The notes: generated from the sequence alone by a model not told the origin. DNA of 64,000 nt from Paramesorhizobium leguminum (GCF_003217235.1 NZ_QJTF01000004.1:124001-188000), one strand, 5' to 3'; counted from the first letter of the stretch, positions 9,983 through 21,190 are shown. Numbers and translations: made by a program.

Positions 9983-11263
9983 TTATTCCGCCGCGAACTT
10001 GAAAGCCGGTTTGGACCGGTCTTCGGCGGGCAGGGCAGAGCTGATATGCCCTGCAACCATTTCCGCCGTCGCCGCGGAAAGCGTCCAGCCCAGATGGCCG
10101 TGGCCGGTATTGTAGAAGACCCGCGAGTGATTGCCCGGTCCGACGCGGGGCATCATGTCCGGCATCATCGGGCGCAGGCCCGCCCATGGCACGACGCTGG
10201 ATGTGTTCATCTCAGGGAAGAGACCGGCGCTCCAGTCGATCAGCGGCTTGATGCGGTCATAGCGGATATCGCGGTTCTCGCCGTTGAACTCCGCCGTTCC
10301 CGCAACACGCAGCCGATTCGCGCCCAGCCGGCTCGTCACGATCTTGGCGTCATCGTCGAGCAGGCTCACCCAGGGCGCAGCCTTCTGGCTTTCGGTATCG
10401 TTGAGATTGATCGTGATCGAATAGCCCTTCACCGGATAGATATTGACCCGGTCGCCAAGTTGCGCGGCGAACTTGCGGCTGGCGACGCCGGCGCACACCA
10501 CGAGCCCGTCGAAACGCGTCTTTTCAACTTTCGCGGCTTCACCCTTCGGCGTGATTTCACTCCATTCGACGGTCACGCCGTCATCGGCATGCGTCAGCTG
10601 CCGAACATCCGCATTGGAAATGAAGGTGACGCCCCGCTTGAGGCAGGCATCCGCCAGGCCGCGCGTGAATTTGTGAATGTCGCCGGTCGAATCCGACGGG
10701 GTGAAGAAGCCGCCGTAAAGCGGCCCGGCCAAGGCCGGTTCGATGTTGCGGATTTCCGCCGTCGAAACCGGGTGGCGATCCAGGCCGCCCGCCGTCAGCA
10801 ATTTGTTGACGCGCGCCGCGTGATCGTAGCCCTTGGCGGTCTGGTAGATATGCAGGATGCCGCGGCGCTCCAAGTCGAAATCGATCTTCTCCGCCTCGGC
10901 GATCTCGAACAGATGCTTGCGCGCCTCGATGGCGAGGCGGGTGGTCGCAATCGTGTTCTTTTCGTAATTCGGAATGTTGCCGACGAACTCCGCCATCCAG
11001 GAGTATTTATGCCATGAGGGCATCGGGTTCATCAAAAGCGGCGCATCCTTGCGGAACATCCACTTGATGCCCTTCATCACGGTCGCCCAGCTGTTCCACA
11101 CCTCGGCATTGGAGGCCGAAAGCTGCCCGCCATTGGCAAACGAGGTTTCCATCGCCGCGTAGCGGTTGCGGTCGAAGACGGTTACTTCATAGCCCTGACG
11201 GCTAAGGGCATAGGCAGTCGTAATGCCGGTGATTCCGGCTCCGATAATGGCGATGCGGGTCAT
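9983..11263 (-). CDS. dadA: FAD-dependent D-amino acid dehydrogenase / glycine-oxidase-like flavoenzyme (DadA family)
   Basis: DadA-type enzymes oxidatively deaminate D-amino acids, passing electrons to the respiratory chain; relatives oxidise glycine. The 426-aa protein starts with a dinucleotide-binding motif, GAGITGITTAYAL, after the first strand, and ends with the family's GHGHLGWTLS segment, which packs on FAD. The DAO fold covers nearly the whole length. The gene sits alone on the minus strand behind a tandem glycine riboswitch and a good promoter. Glycine is therefore a likely inducer, and glycine or a glycine-related amino acid a possible substrate (inference). The symbol reflects family membership, not proven D-alanine specificity. 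Confidence 0.8.
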   Translation of the reverse strand: MTRIAIIGAGITGITTAYALSRQGYEVTVFDRNRYAAMETSFANGGQLSASNAEVWNSWATVMKGIKWMFRKDAPLLMNPMPSWHKYSWMAEFVGNIPNYEKNTIATTRLAIEARKHLFEIAEAEKIDFDLERRGILHIYQTAKGYDHAARVNKLLTAGGLDRHPVSTAEIRNIEPALAGPLYGGFFTPSDSTGDIHKFTRGLADACLKRGVTFISNADVRQLTHADDGVTVEWSEITPKGEAAKVEKTRFDGLVVCAGVASRKFAAQLGDRVNIYPVKGYSITINLNDTESQKAAPWVSLLDDDAKIVTSRLGANRLRVAGTAEFNGENRDIRYDRIKPLIDWSAGLFPEMNTSSVVPWAGLRPMMPDMMPRVGPGNHSRVFYNTGHGHLGWTLSAATAEMVAGHISSALPAEDRSKPAFKFAAE

Positions 11264-11325
11264 TTCTCTTCGTTCCTTGTGACACCCGGTTTCTGCATTG
11301 CCCCCTCATTGCGGGCGGCGCGAAA

Positions 11326-11590
11326 CCCCATCTGTCACGGAACCTGAGAGTTTCAGCCCTGCGGGAGACCAGATGTTTGTCACCTGTGTTCCGGTCCGCG
11401 GGTCCTGCCAGCGCTTCAAGGCGCCGGCCGGCTGGGCTTTTCTCCTTCGGTGGGCGCTCTGCTTTTGAACAATGCGAAACGCCACTCTCCAGATGTTCTA
11501 AACCATTCTGGTCCTTTTGCCTGAGAGTTTCCGGGGTGGTTGCTCCGTCGGCGCCGGATTTTACCGGTCTCTCCCAGATGGTCTTAACGA
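11326..11590 (-). ncRNA. Tandem glycine riboswitch
   Basis: Read on the minus strand, two glycine aptamers lie in series. Aptamer 1 (about 11503-11588) has GGGAGAGACC, then CGGCGCCGACGGAGCAA, then CTCTCAGGCAAAAGGACC. Aptamer 2 (about 11328-11499) has GGAGAGTGGCG, then CCACCGAAGGAGAAA, and closes with CTCTCAGG and ACAGATGGGG. These are the conserved core blocks of the class. Aptamer 2 is enlarged by a long extra stem bounded by AGCCC and GGGCT. The leader ends about 60 bases before the dadA ATG. Glycine riboswitches usually switch genes on when glycine is in excess. Confidence 0.92.
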
Positions 11591-11598
11591 ACCTTTTC

Positions 11599-11627
11599 AT
11601 CATATCGCAGTTGCGAAGGCGGCACAA
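11599..11627 (-). promoter_or_regulatory. Promoter of the glycine riboswitch-dadA transcript
   Basis: On the minus strand TTGTGC (11622-11627), a 17-base spacer and TATGAT (11599-11604) form a sigma-70-type promoter. The predicted start near 11592 coincides with the first bases of aptamer 1, which supports both calls. Confidence 0.7.
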
Positions 11628-11687
11628 CTCTTTTGCTGCCAGGGGTTTTTCTATAAAGCATCCTACAGTGCGAAAATGGAGAAGGTC

Positions 11688-12639
<952 letters not shown>

Positions 12640-12799
12640 TTTCGCAACCTGTCCATTCTTTTGCTTTATATTGCCGATATGATAGGAGGTGCCTTGAAAA
12701 ATGGTCCTCATGGGGCAATTTGCGCTTTGCGTGTCAGAGACCCGCTCCGTTAAGACCATCAATCAGACCTAGAGATTTATTCCGGCAAGGATTTGCACG

Positions 12800-14641
12800 A
12801 TGCCCGCTTATCGTTCACGTACCACCACCCATGGCCGCAACATGGCCGGCGCGCGCGGCCTGTGGCGCGCTACAGGCATGAAGGACGCGGATTTCGGCAA
12901 GCCGATCATCGCGGTCGTGAACTCGTTCACCCAGTTCGTGCCGGGCCATGTGCATCTGAAGGATCTGGGCCAGCTCGTCGCCCGCGAGATTGAAAGCGCC
13001 GGCGGCGTCGCCAAGGAGTTCAACACCATCGCGGTCGATGACGGCATCGCCATGGGCCATGACGGCATGCTCTATTCGCTGCCCTCGCGCGAGATCATTG
13101 CCGACTCGGTCGAATACATGGTCAACGCCCATTGCGCCGATGCCATGGTCTGCATTTCCAATTGCGACAAGATCACGCCCGGCATGCTGATGGCGGCGCT
13201 CCGGCTCAACATCCCCGTCGTGTTCGTCTCCGGCGGCCCGATGGAAGCCGGCAAGGTGGTCTGGGAAGACAAGGAAAAGAAGCTCGATCTGGTCGACGCC
13301 ATGGTCGCCGCAGCCGACGATCGCATCTCCGACGAGGAGGTGCAGGCCATCGAGCGCTCGGCCTGCCCGACCTGCGGCTCCTGCTCCGGCATGTTCACCG
13401 CCAATTCGATGAACTGCCTGACCGAGGCGCTTGGTCTGTCGCTACCCGGCAATGGCTCGACGCTCGCCACCCATGCGGACCGCAAACGGCTCTTCGTCGA
13501 GGCGGGCCATCTGATCGTCGATCTCGCCCGCCGTTACTATGAGCAGGACGACGAAAGCGTGCTGCCGCGCTCGATCGCCAGCTTCGCCGCGTTTGAAAAC
13601 GCCATGACGCTCGACATTGCCATGGGCGGCTCGACCAACACGGTCCTGCACCTTCTCGCCGCCGCGCATGAAGGCGAGATCGATTTCACCATGTCGGATA
13701 TCGACCGCCTCTCCCGCCGCGTCCCCGTGCTTTGCAAGGTCGCGCCGGCAATCGCCAATGTTCACATGGAAGACGTCCACCATGCCGGCGGCATCATGGG
13801 CATTCTGGGCGAACTCGACCGCGCGGGACTGCTCGATACCTCGGTCGGTTCGGTTCACGCGGAATCGCTGGGGCAAGCGCTCGACCGCTGGGATGTGAAG
13901 CGGACGCAGAACAAATCCGTGCATGATTTCTTCCGCGCCGCCCCCGGCGGTGTGCCGACGCAGGTGGCTTTCAGTCAGGACCGCCGTTTCGATGCCGTCG
14001 ATCTCGATCGCGAGACGGGCGTCATCCGCAATGTCGAGCACGCCTATTCCAGAGATGGCGGCCTTGCCGTGCTCTACGGCAATCTGGCCGAGGATGGCTG
14101 CATCGTGAAGACGGCCGGCGTCGATGATTCGATCCTGAAATTTGCTGGTCCTGCCCGCATTTTCGAAAGCCAGGATTCGGCGGTGCTTGGCATTCTCAAC
14201 GGCAAGATCGTGCCGGGCGATATCGTGCTGATCCGCTATGAAGGCCCGCGCGGCGGCCCAGGCATGCAGGAGATGCTCTATCCTACCAGTTACCTGAAAT
14301 CGAAGGGGCTGGGCAAGGCTTGCGCCCTCATCACCGACGGCCGCTTCTCCGGCGGCTCGTCCGGCCTTTCCATCGGCCACGTCTCGCCGGAAGCGGCGGA
14401 AGGCGGCGCGATCGGGCTGGTCGAGGAAGGCGATATCATCGAGATCGATATCCCGAATCGCAAGATCCATCTCGCTGTGGACGACGCCGAACTAGCCCGT
14501 CGCCGCGAGGCGATGGAGGCAAAGGGCGACAAAGCCTGGAAGCCGACCGAAGAGCGCAAGCGCAAGGTGACGACGGCGCTGAGGGCTTATGCGGCCATGG
14601 CAACGAGCGCGGCGAGGGGAGCGGTGCGGCAGGTGCCTTAA
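12800..14641 (+). CDS. ilvD: Dihydroxy-acid dehydratase
   Basis: IlvD dehydrates 2,3-dihydroxy-isovalerate and -methylvalerate to the 2-keto acids, the penultimate common step in valine and isoleucine synthesis. The 613-aa protein starts [20 protein letters not shown], the standard IlvD N-terminus. It carries the iron-sulfur cluster cysteines in [12 protein letters not shown] (about 118-130) and [15 protein letters not shown] (about 192-206), and ends with the conserved [11 protein letters not shown] block. It is a single cistron with about 160 bases of upstream DNA, in which no leader peptide attenuator was recognised. Confidence 0.95.
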   Translation: MPAYRSRTTTHGRNMAGARGLWRATGMKDADFGKPIIAVVNSFTQFVPGHVHLKDLGQLVAREIESAGGVAKEFNTIAVDDGIAMGHDGMLYSLPSREIIADSVEYMVNAHCADAMVCISNCDKITPGMLMAALRLNIPVVFVSGGPMEAGKVVWEDKEKKLDLVDAMVAAADDRISDEEVQAIERSACPTCGSCSGMFTANSMNCLTEALGLSLPGNGSTLATHADRKRLFVEAGHLIVDLARRYYEQDDESVLPRSIASFAAFENAMTLDIAMGGSTNTVLHLLAAAHEGEIDFTMSDIDRLSRRVPVLCKVAPAIANVHMEDVHHAGGIMGILGELDRAGLLDTSVGSVHAESLGQALDRWDVKRTQNKSVHDFFRAAPGGVPTQVAFSQDRRFDAVDLDRETGVIRNVEHAYSRDGGLAVLYGNLAEDGCIVKTAGVDDSILKFAGPARIFESQDSAVLGILNGKIVPGDIVLIRYEGPRGGPGMQEMLYPTSYLKSKGLGKACALITDGRFSGGSSGLSIGHVSPEAAEGGAIGLVEEGDIIEIDIPNRKIHLAVDDAELARRREAMEAKGDKAWKPTEERKRKVTTALRAYAAMATSAARGAVRQVP

Positions 14642-14663
14642 CTGGGTACGGCTCACCTTCTTG

Positions 14664-15331
14664 CTAAAGAGCTGCTAATCGTGCGGGAAGTTCTTTGAGA
14701 CTTTCGATAATTGCATCTGCGCGAGAGGTATCCAGAATTTTGGATTGGATGAGGGCCCAAGGCCCTCGTCTGATGAATATAGTGCGCAGCCCGGCTTCAG
14801 ATGCGGGGATCACATCATTATCCAAGCGATCGCCAACATAGGCGATTTCTGACGGATGTACTTTTGCTTCGGAGATTATACGCTTAAAAAATGCAACTGA
14901 TGGCTTCTCAATGCCCCAGCTCATTGAGGCTTCTCAATGCCCCAGCTCATTGAGGAAGCAACAATCTGTGCCCGCACGCCGCATTCAGCCAATGCACGCT
15001 CGGTTTCTTTTGGCTGGTTTCCAGCAATCCCTACTATGTAACCATCGGCTGCGAGCCGCTTCAAGGTTGGAACGGCATCCTCATAAAGATCATCTGGGCG
15101 AATTAGGTAATCCAAGCCACGGCGCTTCCGCTCGGCTTTTGCTTGCTCATAGTCGAAAGCCTGATCAAAATAAGTAAAAACCTCGCGGTGATGACCGCCC
15201 CTTTGGATAACGGCTCCGAGTGCCGCCGCGAAACAGAATTTGGAAACATCGAGCCAATCAGCCCATTCGTGCCATTGTCGGGTTTCGTTTACAAGCGTTT
15301 CGCCTACATCGAAGAACACGGCTCTGATCAA
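14664..15331 (-). pseudogene. HAD-superfamily hydrolase, frameshifted by a 26-bp tandem duplication
   Basis: Two overlapping frames (15331-14921 and 14924-14664) together make one HAD phosphatase of about 219 aa. The first half has the nucleophile motif FFDVGETL at residue 7 and GIAGNQPKE (motif II region). The second half has IEKPSVAFF (motif III Lys) and VGDRLDNDV (motif IV Asp). Between them the 26-base block at 14903-14928 is repeated exactly at 14929-14954, so the first frame ends early with EKPQ. Removing one copy restores a continuous frame. As sequenced the enzyme is split between its catalytic halves and probably inactive. The substrate is unknown. Confidence 0.85.
14903..14954. repeat. 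26-bp perfect tandem duplication inside the HAD gene
   Basis: Two identical 26-base units (14903-14928 and 14929-14954), each beginning GCTTCTCAAT and ending TCATTGAG, lie head to tail. Since 26 is not a multiple of 3 the duplication shifts the reading frame. Confidence 0.97.
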
Positions 15332-15376
15332 GCGGACCTCCCATTATAACTCGAAGGGCAAGTTCAGCAATTAAAC

Positions 15377-15970
15377 TTAGCCTCGTGGCGCAATGGCCTT
15401 TTCTATAATAGGCATCAGCTCATTACGAATCGAAACCGGATCGAACGGCCCGACATGCTTGTAAATGATCCTCCCGTCGCGCCCGACAAGGAATGTTTCC
15501 GGCACGCCATAGACGCCCCATTCGATGGCAGCGCGGCCTGTTGCATCCGTCCCTACCGCTGAGAACGGGTTGCCGAGCTGGTCGAGAAAGCCGCGGGCGT
15601 TCTCTGGCTTGTCCTTGTAATTGAGCCCGACGAGGCGGATGCGCTCGTCTTTTGCAAGTTGCATCAGGAGCGGGTGCTCGACGCGACAGGGCACACACCA
15701 CGACGCCCACACGTTCACCAGCGTCACCTGACCGGCGAAGGCCGCCGGATCGAGGCCCGGCATGGGTTTTCCGCCTTTTAAAAGGCCGTCTACCGGCGGC
15801 AGCGTCATTATCGGCGCGGGCTTGCCGATCAGCGCGGAGGGGACGACGCTTTCGTCCCGTCCCGACAGAAGCTGAACGGTGAAAATCGCCGCCAGCGCAA
15901 GGAAAATGGCGAGCGGCAGGAGCGCCAGCGGAAGCCGGCGGCGCGGGCTTGCTGCCTCGCCGTCGCTCAT
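15377..15970 (-). CDS. ccmG: Thiol:disulfide interchange protein CcmG (DsbE)
   Basis: CcmG is a membrane-tethered periplasmic thioredoxin that keeps apocytochrome c cysteines reduced for heme attachment. From the ATG at 15970 it has 197 aa: one membrane helix at about 12-35, then a thioredoxin-like domain with the WCVPC active site at about residues 90-95 and the GVPET cis-proline loop. The longer upstream frame reads through ccmD and is not used. It is the last gene of ccmABCDG, and its start overlaps the ccmD stop. Confidence 0.9.
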   Translation of the reverse strand: MSDGEAASPRRRLPLALLPLAIFLALAAIFTVQLLSGRDESVVPSALIGKPAPIMTLPPVDGLLKGGKPMPGLDPAAFAGQVTLVNVWASWCVPCRVEHPLLMQLAKDERIRLVGLNYKDKPENARGFLDQLGNPFSAVGTDATGRAAIEWGVYGVPETFLVGRDGRIIYKHVGPFDPVSIRNELMPIIEKAIAPRG

Positions 15971-16131
15971 GTTTCCTGCGCCTTCTGCGAGCGCCGGCGG
16001 ATGCCTTGCGCTTCCAGCCGCTGCAACTCCATGCGCTGTACCCGCTGGTCTATCAATAGCCACGCGACGAGCCCTAGGAGCACGGCCAGCGAAATGCCAT
16101 AGGAGAGAAGCACGAAGGCGAGGTGGCTCAT
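15967..16131 (-). CDS. ccmD: Heme exporter protein CcmD
   Basis: CcmD is a small membrane protein that helps release holo-CcmE from the CcmABC complex during cytochrome c maturation. This 54-aa frame starts MSHLAFVLLSYGISLAV, gives one membrane helix at about 4-28, and has a basic, coiled C-terminal tail. That is the usual CcmD layout. The start overlaps the ccmC stop by 4 bases and the stop overlaps the ccmG start, so it is embedded in the operon. Confidence 0.88.
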   Translation of the reverse strand: MSHLAFVLLSYGISLAVLLGLVAWLLIDQRVQRMELQRLEAQGIRRRSQKAQET

Positions 16132-16901
16132 GCCGGTTGCGCCTCGCTTTGGTCGGCCTTTCGCGCCGCCATGCGCCGCATCGCGATGACGCGGCGGCGC
16201 CAGATCTCGTTGCGCATCGCCATCATATGCAGCGTGAAGAACAGGAGCGTGAAGCCCAGCGCCATGACCAGAAGCGGCCAAAGCAGCGACGGATCGATGG
16301 CCGAGCCGCCGGCGCGCAGCACCGATGCCGGTTGGTGCAGCGTGTTCCACCAATCGACCGAGAATTTGATGATCGGGATGTTGACGAAGCCGACCAATGT
16401 CAGCACGGCGGCGGCTCTGGCCGATTTCGCCGGATCGTCCAGCGCGCGCGACAGCGCGATGATGCCGAGATACATCAGGAAAAGCACGAAGACGGAGGTG
16501 AGCCGCGCATCCCACACCCACCATGTGCCCCACATCGGCTTGCCCCAGAGCGAGCCGGTGATGAGCGCAAGCGCTGTGAACGCCGCGCCGATGGGGGCCG
16601 CTGCCTTGGCGCAGACATCGGCGAGCGGATGCCGCCAGACCAGCGTGCCGAGCGCCGCGAGAGCCATTAGCGTGTAGCACATCATCGAAAGCCAGGCGAA
16701 AGGCACATGAATGAACATGATCTTGACGGTCATGCCCTGCTGGTAATCATCAGGCGCATTGATGGACATAGTAAGCCCGATCGCCAGAACCAGTGCCGAC
16801 AATCCCGCGAGCCACGGCAGAAGCATTCCCGCCAGCGACAGGAAGCGCGCCGGGTTGGCCAGGTCAAGCAGTTTCAAGGGTTGGGCGGTGGTTTCGGACA
16901 T
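16128..16901 (-). CDS. ccmC: Heme exporter membrane protein CcmC
   Basis: CcmC binds heme on the periplasmic side and loads it on CcmE. The 257-aa protein has six membrane helices. The heme-handling tryptophan motif WGTWWVWDARLTS is present in the middle, as are flanking histidines such as HVPFAW. I chose the ATG at 16901 because AAGGTG sits just upstream; the frame remains open to 16946. It lies between ccmB and ccmD on the minus strand. Confidence 0.92.
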   Translation of the reverse strand: MSETTAQPLKLLDLANPARFLSLAGMLLPWLAGLSALVLAIGLTMSINAPDDYQQGMTVKIMFIHVPFAWLSMMCYTLMALAALGTLVWRHPLADVCAKAAAPIGAAFTALALITGSLWGKPMWGTWWVWDARLTSVFVLFLMYLGIIALSRALDDPAKSARAAAVLTLVGFVNIPIIKFSVDWWNTLHQPASVLRAGGSAIDPSLLWPLLVMALGFTLLFFTLHMMAMRNEIWRRRVIAMRRMAARKADQSEAQPA

Positions 16902-16947
16902 AAACACCTTCATAACCTTGATGGATAAATCCGGCAATTCATCCACA

Positions 16948-17613
16948 TCAATCAGTGGATAATTTCAGCGCCGCCGCCGCCGCGAGCGGGCCGATCACCG
17001 CGAAGAACAGGGTGATTGCGGCGAGGATGAGAAAAGGCGCAAGGAACGGCGCGCCCTTTGCCGTTGCACCATAGGCCGCCGAAACCCCGAAAATCAGCAC
17101 CGGCACCGTCAGCGGCAGCACGATCACCGAGACGAGCAGCCCACCGCGCGGCAGCGAAACAGCCAGCGCCGCCCCCACCGCTCCGATCAGCGTGATGGCC
17201 GGCGTTCCGACGAGAAGGGTCAGCGCTGTGCCGCCGATTGCCGTCGGGGGCATATTCATGAACAGCCCGAGCAGCGGCGCGGCGGCCACCAGCGGTAGTA
17301 CGCTCGCCGTCCAGTGCGCCAGGCATTTGACGAGCACCGTGACGCTCAACATGTGCCGGTCGGCGGCCATGACGAGAAGATCGAGCGAGCCGTCCTCACG
17401 ATCAGCCTGGAACAGCCGGTCGAGCCCGAGCAGCGCCGCCAGTAGCGCGCCGATCCAAAGAATGGCCGGCCCGATGCGGGAGAGGAGCGCCAGATCCGGC
17501 CCGACGCCGAACGGCACCACCGTAATCACCGCGAGAAAGAACAATATGCCGACCAGCGCCCCGCCACCGGCCCGCAGCGCGAGGCGAAAATCGCGGATGA
17601 AGAGGGCGTTCAT
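16948..17613 (-). CDS. ccmB: Heme exporter membrane protein CcmB
   Basis: CcmB is the membrane subunit that pairs with the ATPase CcmA in the complex releasing holo-CcmE. The 221-aa protein is almost entirely hydrophobic, with about six helices. It carries the family N-terminus with the conserved DREDGSLDLL stretch after the second helix. Its start overlaps the ccmA stop by 4 bases. Confidence 0.9.
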   Translation of the reverse strand: MNALFIRDFRLALRAGGGALVGILFFLAVITVVPFGVGPDLALLSRIGPAILWIGALLAALLGLDRLFQADREDGSLDLLVMAADRHMLSVTVLVKCLAHWTASVLPLVAAAPLLGLFMNMPPTAIGGTALTLLVGTPAITLIGAVGAALAVSLPRGGLLVSVIVLPLTVPVLIFGVSAAYGATAKGAPFLAPFLILAAITLFFAVIGPLAAAAALKLSTD

Positions 17614-18215
17614 CCCTGTCCTCTCATCGCCAATTCCTGCGCCCCATCGAGCCCGAGCGGTAGATGCGTCGCCGCAACGATGATGCCGCCTTCGTCAAGA
17701 TGCCCGCGCATGAACCCTGCGAATCGGTCTTCCGAAACCTTGTCCAGCCCCGCCGTCGGCTCATCGAGCAACCAGACCGGGCGATAGCTCACCAGCAGTT
17801 TCGCGATGGATACCCGCCGCTTCTGGCCGGTCGAGAGATAGCCGAAGGGGAAGTGGTCGATCCCTTCCAGACCAACCGTATCGAGCGCTTCATCGATATT
17901 CATCCGCCTCTCGCCGTTGAAATCCTGCCAGAAGGCGAGATTTTCTTGCACGCTTAAAGCGGGTTTCATGGCATTGGTATGGCCGAGATAATGGCAGGCG
18001 GATTGCAAATCGGGGAAGCGATCGCCGCCTTCCAGCCGGACACTGCCCGAAAGCGGCGGCAATAGCCCGGCGATGATTCGCAGCAAAGTCGATTTGCCCG
18101 CCCCGTTAGGGCCCGTCACGATGAGCGCACCGCCCGCTTCGATCACAAATTCGAGATCGGCGAAGATCGTTTCCCCGCTGCGTTCCGCGCTTAAATTCCG
18201 GGCCAAAAGCCGCAT
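17610..18215 (-). CDS. ccmA: Heme exporter ATP-binding protein CcmA
   Basis: CcmA is the ABC ATPase that powers release of heme-loaded CcmE. The 201-aa protein has Walker A GPNGAGKSTLL (about 35-45), the variant signature STGQKRRVSIAKL, and Walker B VWLLDEPTAGLD. The start is taken at the ATG whose complement is 18213-18215, giving the usual length; the frame stays open to 18263 and that start is possible. It is the first gene of ccmABCDG and is divergent from acnA. Confidence 0.9.
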   Translation of the reverse strand: MRLLARNLSAERSGETIFADLEFVIEAGGALIVTGPNGAGKSTLLRIIAGLLPPLSGSVRLEGGDRFPDLQSACHYLGHTNAMKPALSVQENLAFWQDFNGERRMNIDEALDTVGLEGIDHFPFGYLSTGQKRRVSIAKLLVSYRPVWLLDEPTAGLDKVSEDRFAGFMRGHLDEGGIIVAATHLPLGLDGAQELAMRGQG

Positions 18216-18458
18216 TTGCTCATCCGCCAGCTTGGAAATCCCCGCCGCAACAATTCGCCGCAAGCGCTGATTTCGCGCAATAACAGTCTGGAACGTTTAC
18301 AGGAAACTCTTTATATAGCGGCTACCATGCCAGCGGTCGGTGTGGAAACCATTTTTGGCCGATCTCAGATGTTCGCTTTTCGAAGCGGGCCACGGGACGG
18401 ACAGCGGAAATGACTGCACCCGCACCTTGAGCCGCGTCCTTGAAACGTGAGCATTAGG

Positions 18459-18499
18459 CGTTCGTCTCGGGTTTCGGCCCAGCAGCATAAGGACGAACG
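18459..18499 (+). promoter_or_regulatory. Inverted repeat overlapping the acnA ribosome binding site
   Basis: CGTTCGTC (18459-18466) and GACGAACG (18492-18499) are perfect 8-base arms 25 bases apart. The right arm overlaps the AAGGACG ribosome binding site (18489-18495) and ends just before the GTG start. Pairing would hide the site, so translational control is possible. Confidence 0.45.
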
Positions 18500-18502
18500 T
18501 TC

Positions 18503-21190
18503 GTGTCACATATCGACAGCTTCAAATGCCGTAAAACCCTCACCGTGGGGGACAAGGAATATGTCTATTACAGCCTGGTCGAGGCCGAGAAGAACGGCCT
18601 GGAGGGCATTTCCCGGCTGCCATTCACGATGAAGGTTCTGCTTGAGAACCTGCTTCGCTTCGAGGACGATCGCTCCGTCAAGAAAGCCGACATCGAGAAC
18701 ATCGCCAAATGGTTGACCGACCGCGGCAGTGCGGGCGCGGAAATCGCCTATCGCCCGGCGCGCGTCCTGATGCAGGATTTTACCGGCGTTCCCGCAGTCG
18801 TCGATCTCGCCGCCATGCGCGACGCCATGGTTTCACTCGGCGGCGATCCCGAAAAGATCAATCCGCTCGTTCCCGTCGATCTCGTCATCGACCATTCGGT
18901 CATCGTCGACGAGTTCGGCAACGCGCAGGCACTCAAGCGCAATGTCGATCTCGAATATGAGCGTAACGGCGAACGCTACCGTTTCCTGAAATGGGGCCAG
19001 CAGGCGTTCCGCAATTTCCGCGTCGTGCCGCCCGGCACCGGCATCTGCCATCAGGTGAACCTTGAATATCTGGCGCAGGCCGTCTGGACCAAGGAAGAGG
19101 ACGGCGTCATCGTCGCCTATCCCGATACCTGCGTCGGCACCGATTCCCACACCACGATGGTCAATGGCCTTGGCGTTCTTGGCTGGGGCGTCGGCGGTAT
19201 CGAGGCTGAGGCGGCGATGTTGGGCCAGCCGGTTTCGATGCTCCTGCCAGAGGTCATCGGCTTCAGCCTGACCGGCAAGCTGAAGGAAGGCGTCACCGCC
19301 ACCGATCTCGTGCTGACCGTCACGCAGATGCTGCGCAAGAAGGGCGTCGTCGGCAAGTTCGTCGAGTTCTTCGGCCCCGGCCTTGACAACATGACACTCG
19401 CCGACCGCGCCACCATCGGCAATATGGCGCCCGAATATGGCGCGACCTGCGGCTTCTTCCCCGTGGACGGGGAAACGCTGAACTATATGAACATGTCTGG
19501 CCGCGACGAAGAGCGGATCGCGCTCGTCGAGGCTTATACCCGCGCGCAGGGCATGTGGCGCGAATCCGGCTCGCTCGATCCGGTGTTTACCGACATTCTG
19601 GAGCTGGACCTCGGCGCTGTCGTGCCGTCCATGGCCGGTCCGAAACGCCCCGAAGGCCGCATCGCGCTTGAAGACATCGGCGCCGGCTTCGCCAAGTCGC
19701 TGGAGACGGAATACAAGAAGACCACCGGCCAGACCACGCGCTACGCGGTCGAAGGCGAAGCCTTCGACCTGGGCCATGGCGATGTCGTCATCGCCGCCAT
19801 CACCTCCTGCACCAACACCTCCAATCCGAGCGTGCTGATCGCTGCAGGGCTTCTCGCCCGCAATGCGGTGGCCAAGGGTCTTAAGACCAAGCCCTGGGTC
19901 AAGACCTCGCTTGCGCCGGGTTCGCAGGTCGTTGCCGCCTATCTCGAAAGCGCCGGGCTGCAGAAGGACCTGGACGCGCTGGGCTTCAACCTCGTCGGTT
20001 TCGGCTGCACCACCTGCATCGGCAATTCCGGCCCTCTGCCCGCGCCGATTTCCAAGACCATCAATGACAAAGGCCTGATCGCCGCCGCCGTCCTCTCCGG
20101 CAACCGCAATTTCGAAGGCCGCGTCTCGCCGGATGTGCAGGCAAACTATCTCGCCTCGCCGCCGCTGGTCGTCGCCCATGCGTTGGCCGGAACCGTGACC
20201 AAGGACCTGACCAAGGAGCCGCTTGGCGAGGACAAGGATGGCAACCCGGTATTCCTCAGGGATATCTGGCCGTCCTCCCAGGAGATCCAGGAATTCATCG
20301 CCAGGAACGTCACCCGCAAGCTCTTCGCGGAAAAGTACGCCGACGTCTTCAAGGGCGACGAAAACTGGCAGGCGGTGCAGATTCCCGCAGGTCAGACCTA
20401 CACCTGGGACGACCAGTCCACCTATGTGCAGAACCCGCCCTATTTCGTCGGCATGGGCAAGACGCCCGGCAAGATCGACGATATCAAGGGTGCGCGCGTC
20501 CTCGGCCTCTTCGGCGACAAGATCACCACCGACCACATCTCTCCGGCAGGCTCCATCAAGGTGCAGTCCCCGGCCGGCTCCTATCTCATGGATCATGGCG
20601 TGGGCGTCGCCGATTTCAACCAGTACGGCACCCGGCGCGGCAATCATGAGGTGATGATGCGCGGTACCTTCGCCAATATCCGCATCCGCAACTGGATGCT
20701 GGGCGAGAATGGACGCGAGGGTGGCTACACGATCCATTATCCTACCAAGGAAGAAATGCCGATCTACGACGCCGCCATGCAGTACCGTGCCGAAGGCGTG
20801 CCGCTGGTGATCTTCGCCGGCATCGAATATGGCAACGGCTCCTCGCGCGACTGGGCGGCCAAGGGAACGAACCTCCTGGGTGTCCGCGCGGTCATCGCCC
20901 AGTCCTTCGAGCGTATCCACCGCTCGAATCTGGTCGGCATGGGCGTCGTCCCCTTCGTTTTCGACGAGGGCGTCAGCTGGAAATCGCTGGGCCTCAAGGG
21001 CGACGAAACGGTCGAGATCGACGGCCTCAACGACATCAAGCCGCGCCAGAAGACGGTCGCCAAGGTCACCTATGGCGATGGCACGGTGAAGGAGGTGCCG
21101 ATCTGGTGCCGCATCGATACGCTCGATGAGCTCGATTACATGAAGAACGGCGGCATCCTGCAATACGTCCTGCGTGATCTGGCCGCCTGA
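18503..21190 (+). CDS. acnA: Aconitate hydratase A
   Basis: Aconitase isomerises citrate to isocitrate in the TCA cycle, using a 4Fe-4S cluster. The 895-aa protein matches the AcnA/IRP type in length. The cluster ligands are visible as C436 in [10 protein letters not shown] and C502/C505 in [10 protein letters not shown]. The GTG start gives [13 protein letters not shown], the usual rhizobial N-terminus, with AAGGACG upstream. It is divergent from ccmA, a conserved arrangement in this group. Confidence 0.95.
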   Translation: MSHIDSFKCRKTLTVGDKEYVYYSLVEAEKNGLEGISRLPFTMKVLLENLLRFEDDRSVKKADIENIAKWLTDRGSAGAEIAYRPARVLMQDFTGVPAVVDLAAMRDAMVSLGGDPEKINPLVPVDLVIDHSVIVDEFGNAQALKRNVDLEYERNGERYRFLKWGQQAFRNFRVVPPGTGICHQVNLEYLAQAVWTKEEDGVIVAYPDTCVGTDSHTTMVNGLGVLGWGVGGIEAEAAMLGQPVSMLLPEVIGFSLTGKLKEGVTATDLVLTVTQMLRKKGVVGKFVEFFGPGLDNMTLADRATIGNMAPEYGATCGFFPVDGETLNYMNMSGRDEERIALVEAYTRAQGMWRESGSLDPVFTDILELDLGAVVPSMAGPKRPEGRIALEDIGAGFAKSLETEYKKTTGQTTRYAVEGEAFDLGHGDVVIAAITSCTNTSNPSVLIAAGLLARNAVAKGLKTKPWVKTSLAPGSQVVAAYLESAGLQKDLDALGFNLVGFGCTTCIGNSGPLPAPISKTINDKGLIAAAVLSGNRNFEGRVSPDVQANYLASPPLVVAHALAGTVTKDLTKEPLGEDKDGNPVFLRDIWPSSQEIQEFIARNVTRKLFAEKYADVFKGDENWQAVQIPAGQTYTWDDQSTYVQNPPYFVGMGKTPGKIDDIKGARVLGLFGDKITTDHISPAGSIKVQSPAGSYLMDHGVGVADFNQYGTRRGNHEVMMRGTFANIRIRNWMLGENGREGGYTIHYPTKEEMPIYDAAMQYRAEGVPLVIFAGIEYGNGSSRDWAAKGTNLLGVRAVIAQSFERIHRSNLVGMGVVPFVFDEGVSWKSLGLKGDETVEIDGLNDIKPRQKTVAKVTYGDGTVKEVPIWCRIDTLDELDYMKNGGILQYVLRDLAA

